DNA of 64,000 bases from positions 41,718 to 105,717 of the forward strand of contig NZ_JAMSLR010000010.1 of the NCBI RefSeq assembly GCF_023806485.1, given 5' to 3'. This document shows positions 25,982 to 34,861 of this stretch, one piece after another. How positions within the stretch are numbered: the stretch's first letter is position 1; each line of letters starts with the position of its first letter. A program made the position numbers and the translations under genes. This DNA comes from Thermalbibacter longus. GTDB taxonomy: Bacteria; Chloroflexota; Chloroflexia; Thermomicrobiales; Thermomicrobiaceae. Below the pieces are notes generated by a model. That model made no database searches. It saw only the letters and a list, made by a program, of their open reading frames with translations, and was not told where the DNA came from.

Positions 25982-26595
25982 ACCGTACGGCATGCGAGAC
26001 CGAGCGCGCCAGGGCAGTGGCACGGCGCCGGGAGCTCCTGGTCGAGGCAGCACACGAGCTGCTGGTCAGCCGGGGCTTCCACGGGCTTAGCCTCGAGGAG
26101 GTAGCACGCAAGGCCGGTGTGACGCGCAAGACGGTCTATAATCACTTCGGGTCCAAGCTCGGCTTGCTCGAGGCGATCTTCGACGCCGTGGCGACCAAGG
26201 GCGAGGTCTGGCGACTCATGGAGGCGGCCGAGTTCCCCGACCTGCGCGAGGCTATCGCCCGAGCGGTCGAGGCGAGCTGTCGCCTCTGGTCGTCGGACCG
26301 CGAGCTGCTGCGCCGACTGGTGGGGCTGGCCGCAGTTGACCCCGAGACGGCCTCGGTGGTCATGGAGCGGGAGCAGCGCCGGGAGGCGACCTGGGCACGT
26401 CTGGTCCAGCGCCTGGCGGCGGCAGGTATGCTGCGCCCCGGGGTCTCTCCCGATCAGGCGGTGCGCGCCTCGATGGCGCTGACGTCGTTCGCGACCTTCG
26501 ACGCGCTGGCACCGCCGGATGCGCCTCCCGCGGCAACCGTCGAGCTGCTGCTCCGACTACTGAGCGGAATCGTGGATTTGTCCGGGTCAGGCTAG
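25969..26595 (+). CDS. TetR-family transcriptional regulator
   Basis: The 208-aa protein has a TetR DNA-binding domain at about 12-65, with LSLEEVARKAGVTRKTVYNHFGSK as turn and recognition helices, and a C-terminal ligand-binding domain rich in helices. Translation may begin at GTG 25969 or ATG 25975. The divergent rhodanese gene and the palindrome between them suggest autoregulation and repression of the rhodanese. Confidence 0.92.
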   Translation: MAMSNRTACETERARAVARRRELLVEAAHELLVSRGFHGLSLEEVARKAGVTRKTVYNHFGSKLGLLEAIFDAVATKGEVWRLMEAAEFPDLREAIARAVEASCRLWSSDRELLRRLVGLAAVDPETASVVMEREQRREATWARLVQRLAAAGMLRPGVSPDQAVRASMALTSFATFDALAPPDAPPAATVELLLRLLSGIVDLSGSG

Positions 26596-26780
26596 GCGCG
26601 GACCAGCGTCCGGCCGCTGCCGGTGAGCTCTGAGGAGCCTCACGGCGAGCGTGGTGCGGAGGCGGTGGAAGAGCGAGGGAGCGCGACCCGATGCGAGGCA
26701 CCATATCGTCACGAACGTCCGAGGGACAAGGCGATGCCGGGCCGGCGGCTCAGCGGGGCGAGGGCGGCGGCGAGGTCGTC

Positions 26781-27473
26781 GTGGCGCGTGGCGCACTCCG
26801 AACGCCGATTGGTACCCTCTGGCTCTACAGTGCGCCGCGCGGTCTGCTCGCGATCACGTTGCCAGGCGAGCCCCTGGGGGACGCGGAGGGCCAGCTCCGG
26901 CGCCGGCTGGCCCGCTTGAGTGCGTGCGTCGTCACCTTCGTCGACGACCCCGGCCCGCTACGCGAGGCGATGGCGCAACTGGAGGAGTACTTCGCCGGCC
27001 AGCGCCGGGAGTTCGTGCTCGCGCTCGATCCGGTCGGCACGCCGTTCCAGCTACAGGTCTGGCAGGCGGTCGCGGCGATCCCCTTCGGTGAGACCCGGAC
27101 GTATGCCGGGATCGCCCGGGCCATCGGGCGGCCGGCGGCCACACGAGCCGTCAGTGCCGCCAACGGCGCGAACCCGCTGCCGCTGGTGATCCCCTGCCAC
27201 CGGGTCATCGGCTCGGACGGTGGCCTCACCGGCTACGGCGGCGGTATCGCGCTCAAGGCCCGGCTGCTGGCGTGGGAGCGCGGCGAGCTCGGTGCCTGGG
27301 GAGCGGCCGGCCGGTATCTGGAATATGGCACCCCGGCTCACCAGCGAGAAGCGGCGCGCTGGAAGGCTCGATGGGCGCGGCGCGCAGCCCGCTGGCGTTC
27401 GACTCGCTCGGGGTTACGGAAGAACCAAACCAGAAGCATCCCGGCGATGAATCCGCCGATATGCGCCCAGTAA
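26781..27473 (+). CDS. ogt: Methylated-DNA--protein-cysteine methyltransferase
   Basis: It repairs O6-alkylguanine by moving the alkyl group to its own cysteine. The active site is IPCHRV with Cys139 (numbered from the GTG at 26781); the preceding FQLQVWQAVAAIPFGETRTY helix-turn-helix region and GYGGG after it are typical. The open frame extends 30 codons upstream with low-complexity residues. The normal domain ends near AWERGE; about 58 extra residues rich in Arg and Trp follow and are encoded antisense to the end of the rhomboid gene. Confidence 0.9.
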   Translation: MARGALRTPIGTLWLYSAPRGLLAITLPGEPLGDAEGQLRRRLARLSACVVTFVDDPGPLREAMAQLEEYFAGQRREFVLALDPVGTPFQLQVWQAVAAIPFGETRTYAGIARAIGRPAATRAVSAANGANPLPLVIPCHRVIGSDGGLTGYGGGIALKARLLAWERGELGAWGAAGRYLEYGTPAHQREAARWKARWARRAARWRSTRSGLRKNQTRSIPAMNPPICAQ

Positions 27474-28093
27474 GCGACGCCGCCGGTCGGGGCGGTCTCG
27501 ACGCCGAGCGAGGCGATGCCGGCGAAGAACTGGAAGACAAACCAGAGGCCGATCAGGATCAGCGCTGGGAGATAGAAGATCAGCGGGATCCAGCCCAGGA
27601 AGGCGAGTGTTCGCACCTGGCCGCCGGGAAAGAGCACGAGGTAGGCGCCCATGACTGCCGAGATCGCCCCGCTGGCGCCGACCATCGGTATTTCGCTCGA
27701 CGGGGCCGTCACTGTCTGCGCGACGGCGGCGGCGATCCCACCGAGAAGGTAGAAGATCAGGTACCGGAAGTGACCCATCGTATCCTCGACGTTGTCGCCG
27801 AAGATCCAGAGGTACCACATGTTGCCGAGGATGTGAAGAAAGCCGCCGTGAAGAAACATCGAGGTGAAGATGGTCAGATAGACCGGGATACCGATCTGCG
27901 GTGGGAGGTCGGTTCCCGTGGTCAGCTCGGCGGGGACAGCGCCGTATGCTGCGACGAAGCGCTCGAGGGCCTGCGGTGAGGTCGCGAGCAGTGAGAGCTG
28001 GTACACGAAGGCCACGATGTTGATCAGGATCAGCACGATATTGACGAACGGAAATGATTGACGACCGCTGTTGTCGTCACCGATCGGGATCAT
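27338..28093 (-). CDS. Rhomboid-family intramembrane serine protease
   Basis: The 251-aa protein has six membrane spans and the catalytic dyad Ser141 in GASGA and His211 in AHIGGF, plus the MFLHGGFLHILGNMW loop of the family. It would cut membrane-protein substrates within the bilayer. The C-terminus is basic (RAARRAHRAFQRAASRW) and overlaps the methyltransferase gene by 136 bases tail to tail. Confidence 0.93.
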   Translation of the reverse strand: MIPIGDDNSGRQSFPFVNIVLILINIVAFVYQLSLLATSPQALERFVAAYGAVPAELTTGTDLPPQIGIPVYLTIFTSMFLHGGFLHILGNMWYLWIFGDNVEDTMGHFRYLIFYLLGGIAAAVAQTVTAPSSEIPMVGASGAISAVMGAYLVLFPGGQVRTLAFLGWIPLIFYLPALILIGLWFVFQFFAGIASLGVETAPTGGVAYWAHIGGFIAGMLLVWFFRNPERVERQRAARRAHRAFQRAASRW

Positions 28094-28140
28094 TCCGTAT
28101 GCCTTTCGTCGTTAACCGGTTGCCCCGGCTCTCGCTGACG

Positions 28141-28201
28141 GGTCCTCCACGTTGCGGACCCGCCGGTACCGGGAGGTACCAGCCTCCCGTTCACCGGCGG
28201 G
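28141..28201 (-). repeat. Tandem hairpins in the rhomboid leader
   Basis: CCCGCCGGT (28159-28167) pairs with ACCGGCGGG (28193-28201), and inside it CGGGAGG (28170-28176) pairs with CCTCCCG (28183-28189). An adjacent stem GGTCC (28141-28145)/GGACC (28156-28160) shares two bases with it, so the two are partly exclusive. There is no T-tract on either strand. It may be an mRNA-stabilising or attenuating structure. Confidence 0.45.
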
Positions 28202-28230
28202 AGCAATACAACTGGTTCGATCGGTGACGC

Positions 28231-28416
28231 CTATCGCTGGATCGATGTGCCGCCCTCCGTGACGTGGAGGACGCGGCCGAATGTCGTCTCCAGTCGACGT
28301 GTCACCCAGTGTACGACCCGGCGCCTCGTCTCCGAGCCGCTCCTCGGTGCGAAGAGCAGACCGAGCAGTAGGCCCCAGGCGAGAAACTTGAACGCGGTGC
28401 GGATGCGGCTGAGCAT
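28231..28416 (-). CDS. Small YtxH-like membrane protein
   Basis: The 61-aa protein starts MLSRIRTAFKFLAWG, has one hydrophobic span, then FAPRSGSETRRRVV, the short motif that follows the span in YtxH/gas-vesicle-like proteins. An upstream in-frame ATG at 28473 is possible, but the start at 28416 has GGAGAG behind it. Function unknown; the larger relative lies 156 bases upstream. Confidence 0.6.
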   Translation of the reverse strand: MLSRIRTAFKFLAWGLLLGLLFAPRSGSETRRRVVHWVTRRLETTFGRVLHVTEGGTSIQR

Positions 28417-28572
28417 CGTTCCCAGCTCTCCAGTCCCTTGACAGCGAGCCTGCCTCGGCAGACAGTGTCTCACGCCAGGCAGGGTGTCAGTTACGATGCC
28501 GCTGCGGTACCGGAGCTACCTGAGCACCCTTCCTGGCGTTGAGCGTAGCGCAAAGCTCGGAGGGTTCCTGTC

Positions 28573-28929
28573 TCAGTGACCAGGTGCGCTCGCCGAGGGC
28601 TGATCCGAAGTCGGGAGCGTCATTGCCGGCTGCGGTGGTTCCGCTGCCGGCTGACCCGGGCGGGCGCGACTCCCGAGTTCCTGGACACGCTGACCGGCTG
28701 CCTCAGCGGCGCTCTCGATCAGTTCCTTGCCCCGGGTGAGGACGTCTTGAGAGCGGACTCGGACTTCTCCAGCTACAGTCTGTGCCTGCTCTTGCAGCGC
28801 CTTGCTCCGCTCTCGCAGTTGCTGGCGCACCTCGTGACCCGAGCGCGGAGTCAGGAGAAGGGCACTCGCGGCTCCGACCAGCGCACCTCCGACGAACCCC
28901 GCGAGAAAGCTCTGTACTTGCCGCCCCAT
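28573..28929 (-). CDS. YtxH-like protein
   Basis: The 118-aa protein begins MGRQVQSFLAGFVGGALVG, a glycine-rich membrane segment, followed by LLLTPRSGHEVRQQLRER and a long helical part with repeated Glu/Gln/Ala, then a Pro-rich tail. This is the YtxH layout, a general-stress-type protein of unclear role. AAGGAG upstream fixes the start; the longer frame beyond it runs antisense through hutH and is not real. Confidence 0.75.
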   Translation of the reverse strand: MGRQVQSFLAGFVGGALVGAASALLLTPRSGHEVRQQLRERSKALQEQAQTVAGEVRVRSQDVLTRGKELIESAAEAAGQRVQELGSRARPGQPAAEPPQPAMTLPTSDQPSASAPGH

Positions 28930-29010
28930 AGTTACACTCCTTTCCTCCACCTCCCTGCATCTGCGATCGACACGGTCGCCAGGCGACCCGAGGAGCGCGT
29001 TATGTTTCTG

Positions 29011-29024
29011 TATACCACGGTATA
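29011..29024. promoter_or_regulatory. Palindrome in the ytxH/hutH divergent region
   Basis: TATACC (29011-29016) and GGTATA (29019-29024) form a perfect 6-bp inverted repeat with a 2-base centre. It lies between the divergent YtxH-like gene and hutH and contains or touches TATA-like boxes on both strands (TATAGT at 29021-29026 on plus). It is a candidate operator. Confidence 0.45.
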
Positions 29025-29107
29025 GTACCAGAAGTGCAGAACCGATCTGGGGCCAATCTCGTCGAGAGCCGGGCCGGGCGAGCTCCAGGAGACGAAACGA
29101 GGGCAGC

Positions 29108-30664
29108 ATGCCGCCGAGGGATCGACCAACGGGTGATAGCGAGACCAGCACTTCAGGCGTTGTCCTGGTCGATGGGGCAACGCTCCGCCTGGAGGATGTC
29201 GAGAGGGTAGCGCGGCACGGTGCCCTTGCTCGCCTCGCTGAGACTGCTCGGCAACAGGTCGAGGCCTCGCGTGCGGCTGTTGTCCACATAGCCCAGTCGG
29301 GCAGGCCCGAGTACGGCGTGACGACCGGCGTAGGCTCTCTCTCGGATCGTCTGATCGCGCCGGAGCAGACGCGTGCGCTCCAACTCAACGTGCTGCGCAG
29401 CCACGCCGCTGGCGCGGGCGAGCCGTTGGCGACGGAAGTCGTGCGGGCTGCTCTCCTGCTACGCGCCAATGCTCTGGCTTCCGGGTATTCCGGGGTACGT
29501 CCGGTCGTTATCGAAACGCTGCTGGCGCTGCTCAATGCCCGTATCCATCCCGTGGTGCCGAGCCAGGGCTCGCTCGGCGCAAGCGGGGATCTGGCACCTC
29601 TCGCCCACCTGGCTCTGCCACTGGTCGGCCTCGGGCGGGTGGAAATGGATGGAACGATCGTCGAGGCAGGTGAAGCGTTGGAGGCGAGGGGGATTCCGCC
29701 TCTGCAACTGGAACCGAAGGAAGCGGTCGCGCTCATCAACGGAACTCAGATCATGGCTGCGTTGGCCACACTGGCGCTCCTCGATGCCGAGCGCCTGCTC
29801 GAGTCCGCCATCGGCGTGGCGGGCCTCTCAGCCTGTGCCCTCGGTGCCCGGCGCTCGCCTTTCGACCCTCGGCTGCACCGGGTGCGCCCGTATCCCGGTC
29901 AGCGCGCCGTTGCGGCCCGCATCCGCGCGCTCCTCGACCAGGTGCCCGAGCCCGAACGAGCGAGCGGGCGAGTCCAGGATCCCTATTCGATCCGGTGCAT
30001 CCCACAGGTCTATGGTGCTGTCATGGACGCGCTGAGACCGCTACGGGGTACCCTCGAGACCGAACTGAACGCCGCGACCGACAACCCCCTGATCTTCATC
30101 GAGGACGGCGTCGAATCTGCCGAGATCGTTTCTGGCGGCAACTTCCACGGTCATCCGCTGGCACTGGGCTGTGACGCCGCGAAGATCGCGGTGGCATCGC
30201 TCGGTGCCATGATCGAGCGTCGAGTCGCGCTCCTCGTCGATGGACAGGACTACGGACTGCCGCCCTTCCTGGTCGCCGAGCCCGGACTGAATAGCGGGGT
30301 AATGATCGCGCACTACCTCACCGCTTCACTGGTGGCCGAGAACCGGGTGCTGGCTCACCCGAGCAGCGTCGACTCGATCCCAACGTCGGCGAACGTGGAG
30401 GACTACAACAGCATGGGAGCGACGGCGGCGCGGACATTCCGGCAGGTTGTGACGAACGTCGAAACCATCGTAGCCGTCGAGGCGCTCTGTGCTGCCCAGG
30501 CGTGCGACCTCGCCGGACGCGTACCACCTGCCGGCAGTGAGCTCCGGACGCTGTACGACCGTATCCGCGATCAGGTGCCTTTCCGCCCGCGCGATGAGCA
30601 TATCGTCGCCGACGATATCTCCGCCTTGCTCGGCTTGCTTCGAACCGGTGGGCTGGCCCTGTGA
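29108..30664 (+). CDS. hutH: Histidine ammonia-lyase
   Basis: It removes ammonia from histidine to give urocanate. The 518-aa protein carries the MIO-forming triad Ala158-Ser159-Gly160 in GASGDLAPL, plus YGVTTGVG and NATDNPLIF, all from the HAL/PAL family. Histidine specificity is likely but the aromatic ammonia-lyases look alike. No other hut gene is adjacent. A hairpin CGCTCC/GGAGCG follows the stop without a clear T-tract. Confidence 0.9.
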   Translation: MPPRDRPTGDSETSTSGVVLVDGATLRLEDVERVARHGALARLAETARQQVEASRAAVVHIAQSGRPEYGVTTGVGSLSDRLIAPEQTRALQLNVLRSHAAGAGEPLATEVVRAALLLRANALASGYSGVRPVVIETLLALLNARIHPVVPSQGSLGASGDLAPLAHLALPLVGLGRVEMDGTIVEAGEALEARGIPPLQLEPKEAVALINGTQIMAALATLALLDAERLLESAIGVAGLSACALGARRSPFDPRLHRVRPYPGQRAVAARIRALLDQVPEPERASGRVQDPYSIRCIPQVYGAVMDALRPLRGTLETELNAATDNPLIFIEDGVESAEIVSGGNFHGHPLALGCDAAKIAVASLGAMIERRVALLVDGQDYGLPPFLVAEPGLNSGVMIAHYLTASLVAENRVLAHPSSVDSIPTSANVEDYNSMGATAARTFRQVVTNVETIVAVEALCAAQACDLAGRVPPAGSELRTLYDRIRDQVPFRPRDEHIVADDISALLGLLRTGGLAL

Positions 30665-30833
30665 TCGCTCCGGGTACCTGCCTGGAGCGTCTAAACACTC
30701 GCCACAAGTCAGAGGCGTGGGGATGCGGCCGGTCCTCCAGGCGGGCGACGAGGCTTGCTCCGGAGCTTGGGCAGAAGCTGTGCTATGATCGGGCGCGGTG
30801 TTCGGTGCGGCGATCGAGCGAATGGGGCGCCGG

Positions 30834-31982
30834 ATGAACATCCATGAATATCAGGCAGCCGAGATCTTCAGCCGCTATGGAATCCCGGTGAATCGCGGCA
30901 TAGTCTGCGCAAGTCCGGAGGAGGCCCGAGCGGCGGCTCAGGACTTTGGCAGCCGAGTCGTGATCAAAGCCCAGGTCCATGTGGGCGGGCGTGGCAAAGC
31001 CGGAGGTATCCGGCTGGCTGCTGGTCCGGACGAGGCCGAGGTAGCAGCCAGGCAGATCCTGGGGATGACGATCCGCGGGGTCCCTGTCCATCGAGTCCTA
31101 GTCGCGCCAGCGATCGATATCGCGCGCGAGTACTACCTGGGCGTCGTGCTCGATCGTGCCAGCCGGCGGGTCGTGGTCATGGCCAGCGCTGCCGGCGGTA
31201 TCGACATCGAGGAGGTCGCGCGCGAGACCCCCGAGAAGATCGTCCGGGAGTATGCCGATCCGCTGCTCGGCCTGCACGACTACCAGGCTCGGAGGTTGGG
31301 CTTCGCGCTAGGGTTGGAGCAAGATCTGGTCCGGCCGTTCGCGAAACTGGCACGCCAGCTCTTCACCGCCTACATGGCGGTCGACGCGTCGCTGGCTGAG
31401 ATCAACCCGCTGGCGCTCACGACTGACCGGTCATGGCTGGCGCTAGACTCCAAGATCGTGCTCGACGACAACGCGCTCTTTCGTCATCCCGAGCACGAGG
31501 CATTGCGCGACCCGCAGGCGGAGGACCCGCTGGAGCAGGAAGCGCGTGCGGCCGGTATCAGCTTCGTCAGGCTGGACGGTACGATCGGCTGCGTGGTCAA
31601 CGGCGCTGGCCTCTCGATGGCGACCATGGATGCGGTGAAACTGTACGGGGGCGCACCAGCGAACTTCCTCGACGTCGGTGGCGGGGCCAGCAGCCAGCAG
31701 GTAGCTACCGCTCTGCGGCTCGTCCTATCCGATCCGAACGTGAAGGCGGTTCTGATCAACATCTTCGGCGGAATCACCCGCGGGGACGTGGTCGCGGAGG
31801 GGTTGCTGGAAGCGCTTAAGACGGTCGACGTGCGCGTACCGCTCGTCATCCGGCTGGTGGGAACCAGGCAGGAGGAAGGCCGGCGCATGCTGGCCGAAGC
31901 CGGGCTGACCGTGGTCGACACGATGGAGGAGGCGGCCCAGCGAGCGGTTCAGGCCGCGGAGGGCCGGGAGACACGAGCATGA
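30834..31982 (+). CDS. sucC: Succinate--CoA ligase, beta subunit
   Basis: The 382-aa ATP-grasp subunit works with SucD to interconvert succinyl-CoA and succinate with nucleotide phosphorylation in the TCA cycle. It begins [19 protein letters not shown], and shows [18 protein letters not shown] and [10 protein letters not shown]. The frame is open to a GTG at 30798. TATGAT at 30784-30789 is a good -10 without a clear -35. The stop overlaps sucD by ATGA. Confidence 0.97.
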   Translation: MNIHEYQAAEIFSRYGIPVNRGIVCASPEEARAAAQDFGSRVVIKAQVHVGGRGKAGGIRLAAGPDEAEVAARQILGMTIRGVPVHRVLVAPAIDIAREYYLGVVLDRASRRVVVMASAAGGIDIEEVARETPEKIVREYADPLLGLHDYQARRLGFALGLEQDLVRPFAKLARQLFTAYMAVDASLAEINPLALTTDRSWLALDSKIVLDDNALFRHPEHEALRDPQAEDPLEQEARAAGISFVRLDGTIGCVVNGAGLSMATMDAVKLYGGAPANFLDVGGGASSQQVATALRLVLSDPNVKAVLINIFGGITRGDVVAEGLLEALKTVDVRVPLVIRLVGTRQEEGRRMLAEAGLTVVDTMEEAAQRAVQAAEGRETRA

Positions 31983-32848
31983 GTGTATTGGTAAACCGGG
32001 AGACTCGTCTGCTGGTCCAGGGAATCACCGGCCGCGAAGGCTCGTTCCACACCGCGCAGATGCTGGAGTACGGGACGAACGTCGTGGCTGGGGTGACTCC
32101 AGGCGCAGCCGGCCGGGAGGTCCACGGCGTGCCGGTCTTCAACACGGTGGCCGACGCAGTGGCAGCGACCCGACCGAACGTCTCGATCATCTACGTGCCC
32201 GCGCCATTCGCCCCCGACGCCATCTACGAGGCCGTCGATGCCGGCATCCCCCTGGTTGTCTGCATTACCGAGGGCATCCCGACGCTCGAGATGGTCAGAG
32301 TCTATCAGTACGTGAAATCGCGCGGCTGCCGGTTGATCGGCCCGAATTGCCCGGGACTGATCACGCCGGGACAGGCCAAAGTGGGCATCATGCCCGGGTA
32401 TATCCACCAGCCCGGACCGGTGGGTGTCGTCTCGCGCAGCGGCACGCTGACGTACGAGGTCGTCTGGGCACTGACGCAGGCGGGCATCGGGCAGTCGACT
32501 GCCGTCGGCATCGGTGGCGACCCGATCATCGGCACCTCGTTCATCGATGTACTGGCGATGTTTCAGGAAGACCCGGAGACTGAAGCGATCGTGCTGATCG
32601 GCGAGATCGGTGGGACCGACGAAGAGGCGGCGGCTGGCTACATCCGGGAGCACGTGACCAAGCCAGTCGTCGGCTTTATCGCCGGGCGAACGGCGCCACC
32701 GGGCAAGCGCATGGGTCATGCCGGCGCGATCATATCGGGCGGGCAGGGGACAGCGGCCGAGAAGATCGCGGCGCTGGAAGCGGCAGGCGTACCGGTGGCC
32801 GAGCGGCCGGCTCAGGTGGCTGAACTTATTCGCAAGGCGCTCGGGTAA
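31979..32848 (+). CDS. sucD: Succinate--CoA ligase, alpha subunit
   Basis: The 289-aa CoA-binding subunit carries the phosphohistidine in [12 protein letters not shown] and has [14 protein letters not shown], the GPNCPG motif and [12 protein letters not shown]. It completes the enzyme with SucC and is translated from an overlapping ATGA. Confidence 0.97.
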   Translation: MSVLVNRETRLLVQGITGREGSFHTAQMLEYGTNVVAGVTPGAAGREVHGVPVFNTVADAVAATRPNVSIIYVPAPFAPDAIYEAVDAGIPLVVCITEGIPTLEMVRVYQYVKSRGCRLIGPNCPGLITPGQAKVGIMPGYIHQPGPVGVVSRSGTLTYEVVWALTQAGIGQSTAVGIGGDPIIGTSFIDVLAMFQEDPETEAIVLIGEIGGTDEEAAAGYIREHVTKPVVGFIAGRTAPPGKRMGHAGAIISGGQGTAAEKIAALEAAGVPVAERPAQVAELIRKALG

Positions 32849-32911
32849 GGCACAGGTACTGCACGACCAGCTTCTGAGCTCGTCTCGCGGCCTGTAGGGT
32901 GGACTTCGGCT

Positions 32912-33571
32912 ATGCCGCTCGATCTGGCACCACGTGAAGATCTTATCGCGCTCGGTCGCCTTGCGGGGCGGCGTGGATTCCTGTGGGGCACGGCCGGGAA
33001 CGTCAGTGTCCGGCGGAGCGAAGCGCATTTCCTGATCACCGAGCGTGGCACGACGCTCGACCAGCTCGACGCGCAGAATCTCGTGCTCTGCCCACTCCGT
33101 GGAGGACCGGGTGAGCCGCCAGAAGCGTCGAGCGAGATCCAGCTTCATCGCCACATCTACCAGCGTCGACCAGACGTGCGGTGCGTCATTCACCTCTCGC
33201 CTCTCTACACCACGATGGTGGCGTGTTCCGATCTAGAGCTGCCCACAGACCTGGTCCCAGAGACCGTTCTCTATCTCGGTGAAATCGCGCGCGTTCCGTA
33301 CATCCAGCCGGGCACCGACGAGCTCGGCCGGGCCGTGGCCGAGGCGCTGGGCGAAGACCGGTACGTCGTGATCATGACCAACCACGGGGCGGTAACGGTT
33401 GGTGACTCGTCTCTGACGGCCTTCCGCCGGATGGAAACGCTCGAGTTTCTTTGCCGGATGGTCGTGATGGCGCAGGCGGCAGGTCTTACGCTGCGCGGGA
33501 TCGGGCCGGAGGCAGCCGAGGCGCTCCGGCGGAGCGTCTATGGCTCAGGAAACTCATTCGCCAGCGGCTGA
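32912..33571 (+). CDS. Class II aldolase/adducin-family protein, atypical metal site
   Basis: The 219-aa protein has the fold landmarks of L-fuculose-phosphate aldolase: GTAGNVSVR near residue 30, the Glu in SSEIQLHRHIYQRRPDV, and TNHGAVTVG. Most members bind zinc with HxH in a VHTHSP block; here the same place reads VIHLSPLYTT, so the first His remains and the second is Ser. The third metal His in NHG is kept. It may bind metal differently or not be a classic aldolase. It follows sucD by 63 bases. Confidence 0.75.
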   Translation: MPLDLAPREDLIALGRLAGRRGFLWGTAGNVSVRRSEAHFLITERGTTLDQLDAQNLVLCPLRGGPGEPPEASSEIQLHRHIYQRRPDVRCVIHLSPLYTTMVACSDLELPTDLVPETVLYLGEIARVPYIQPGTDELGRAVAEALGEDRYVVIMTNHGAVTVGDSSLTAFRRMETLEFLCRMVVMAQAAGLTLRGIGPEAAEALRRSVYGSGNSFASG

Positions 33572-33578
33572 ACTCGGA

Positions 33579-34664
33579 TCACGGCCGCGTCTCGGATTCC
33601 CGATCCCGGTTGCCAGCGGATCGCTCGTGCCCTAACTCCAGCAATCGCCGGTAAAATCCGACGCCCGGTGCCGGAGCGCCTGGGCGATCGCCGCCGGCAG
33701 CGGGCGAGCCGCGCTCGGGATGAAGCAGCCGCTCGCCGATCTCGCGCACTGCCGGGTGCGGACTCCGGGCCGCTGCCTGAGCGGCCAGCGGGTGGCGGTG
33801 CAGGCGCCAGAGCAGGTCGGCCGCGTCCTCGGCCAGTCCTGGCTCAGGGTGTGCCACGAGCAAAGCCAGCAGCGGTGCGATTTGCTCAGTCGGTAGTGCC
33901 TGGCCGAGTGCCAGGAGCGCGCTCCGGCGGACGGCCAGCGGGGCGTCCTCGTCCCCGACCAGCCCGGCCGCTCGCTCAGTAGCAGATTCAGGGTCGATCG
34001 AGAAGGCCACTGCCCAGGCACTGGCGCGCACGCGCTCGCTCTCGTCCCGAAGACAGGAATCCAGATCAGCCAGGAGCAGATCAGGGCACATCTCCGCGGC
34101 CAGCTCTGCTGCCACACCCCGAACCTCCGGGTCGGGGTCTCGTAGTGCGACGGCAAGGATCAGGTCCTTGTCCTCAGCCGAGAGGTCGCGGGCAAGCTCG
34201 GAGGAGACGAAGAGGAGGTACAGCATGGTCTCCCGGGCGAGAGGTGTGCCCTCGCGCAGCACCCGGAGCGCCGCTTCTCGGAGCGTCGCACGACCGTCGG
34301 CCGCCAGCCGTTCCCAGAGAACCGCGGCAGCGTTCGAGCCGGCTAGCCAGGGGAGCGCGGTGGTAAGCGCTTCGTCGGCGAGCGCCTGCACCACTTGGCC
34401 AGTCGAGGGGTCACGGTGAGCCGGGTCGAAATCCTCAGACCACGCGAGCATCCGCTCGGCGAGCTCGGCGCGCTCTGACGGTTCCAAGACGGCCAGTAGC
34501 CGCGCGCGCAGCCACCGTCGCCCGGACGGAAATGCCAGGAGCCGCTCGATCCAGTCTCGTCTTCGCTCGCCGGGCCAGCCGGAGACACGAGCGATCGCGT
34601 CGGGTTCGAGCTCGTCTCCGGCGAGAATGCGCTGGGTGAGCGACTGGATCGTCTCGTCGTTCAT
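33579..34664 (-). CDS. HEAT-repeat protein
   Basis: The 361-aa protein consists of repeated helical pairs with the HEAT-like pattern DPDPEVRGVAAELA, DESERVRASAWAVA, PLAVRRSALLALGQAL and HPAVREIGERLL. Such solenoids are usually protein-binding scaffolds. ATGs at 34664 and 34673 are possible; a TACAAT at 34672-34677 on the minus strand would place transcription start almost on the ATG at 34664, so the mRNA may be leaderless. It converges on the aldolase gene with 7 bases between. Confidence 0.75.
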   Translation of the reverse strand: MNDETIQSLTQRILAGDELEPDAIARVSGWPGERRRDWIERLLAFPSGRRWLRARLLAVLEPSERAELAERMLAWSEDFDPAHRDPSTGQVVQALADEALTTALPWLAGSNAAAVLWERLAADGRATLREAALRVLREGTPLARETMLYLLFVSSELARDLSAEDKDLILAVALRDPDPEVRGVAAELAAEMCPDLLLADLDSCLRDESERVRASAWAVAFSIDPESATERAAGLVGDEDAPLAVRRSALLALGQALPTEQIAPLLALLVAHPEPGLAEDAADLLWRLHRHPLAAQAAARSPHPAVREIGERLLHPERGSPAAGGDRPGAPAPGVGFYRRLLELGHERSAGNRDRESETRP

Positions 34665-34708
34665 GGAACTCATTGTACCGAGTGGAGTACGGATTCAGCT
34701 TTCGGGGG

Positions 34709-34737
34709 TTGTCAGCATGCACTGAGGATGCTATACA
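34709..34737 (+). promoter_or_regulatory. Promoter before the small CxxC protein
   Basis: TTGTCA (34709-34714) and TATACA (34732-34737) are 17 bp apart. Transcription would begin near 34744, leaving a leader of about 118 nt before the next start codon. Confidence 0.65.
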
Positions 34738-34861
34738 GCAAGCATCAGGTAACTGGTGATAGCCCGTCGGGCGGAAGAGTGCCCTCTCGCCGGTGCACGG
34801 CAGGCATCGCCCTACGGGATGACCGGTACAGGCAGACTGACATGGAGGTCGAGGCCAGACC

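Noticed and set aside
28141..28230. T-box-like string GGTACC...GGGTCC on the minus strand before the rhomboid gene
   Set aside because: No Stem I fits in the roughly 50 bases upstream, and the downstream gene is not amino-acid related.
28573..29739. A 388-residue minus-strand protein
   Set aside because: Everything beyond 28929 runs antisense through hutH; the ribosome site and the YtxH motif fix the start at 28929.
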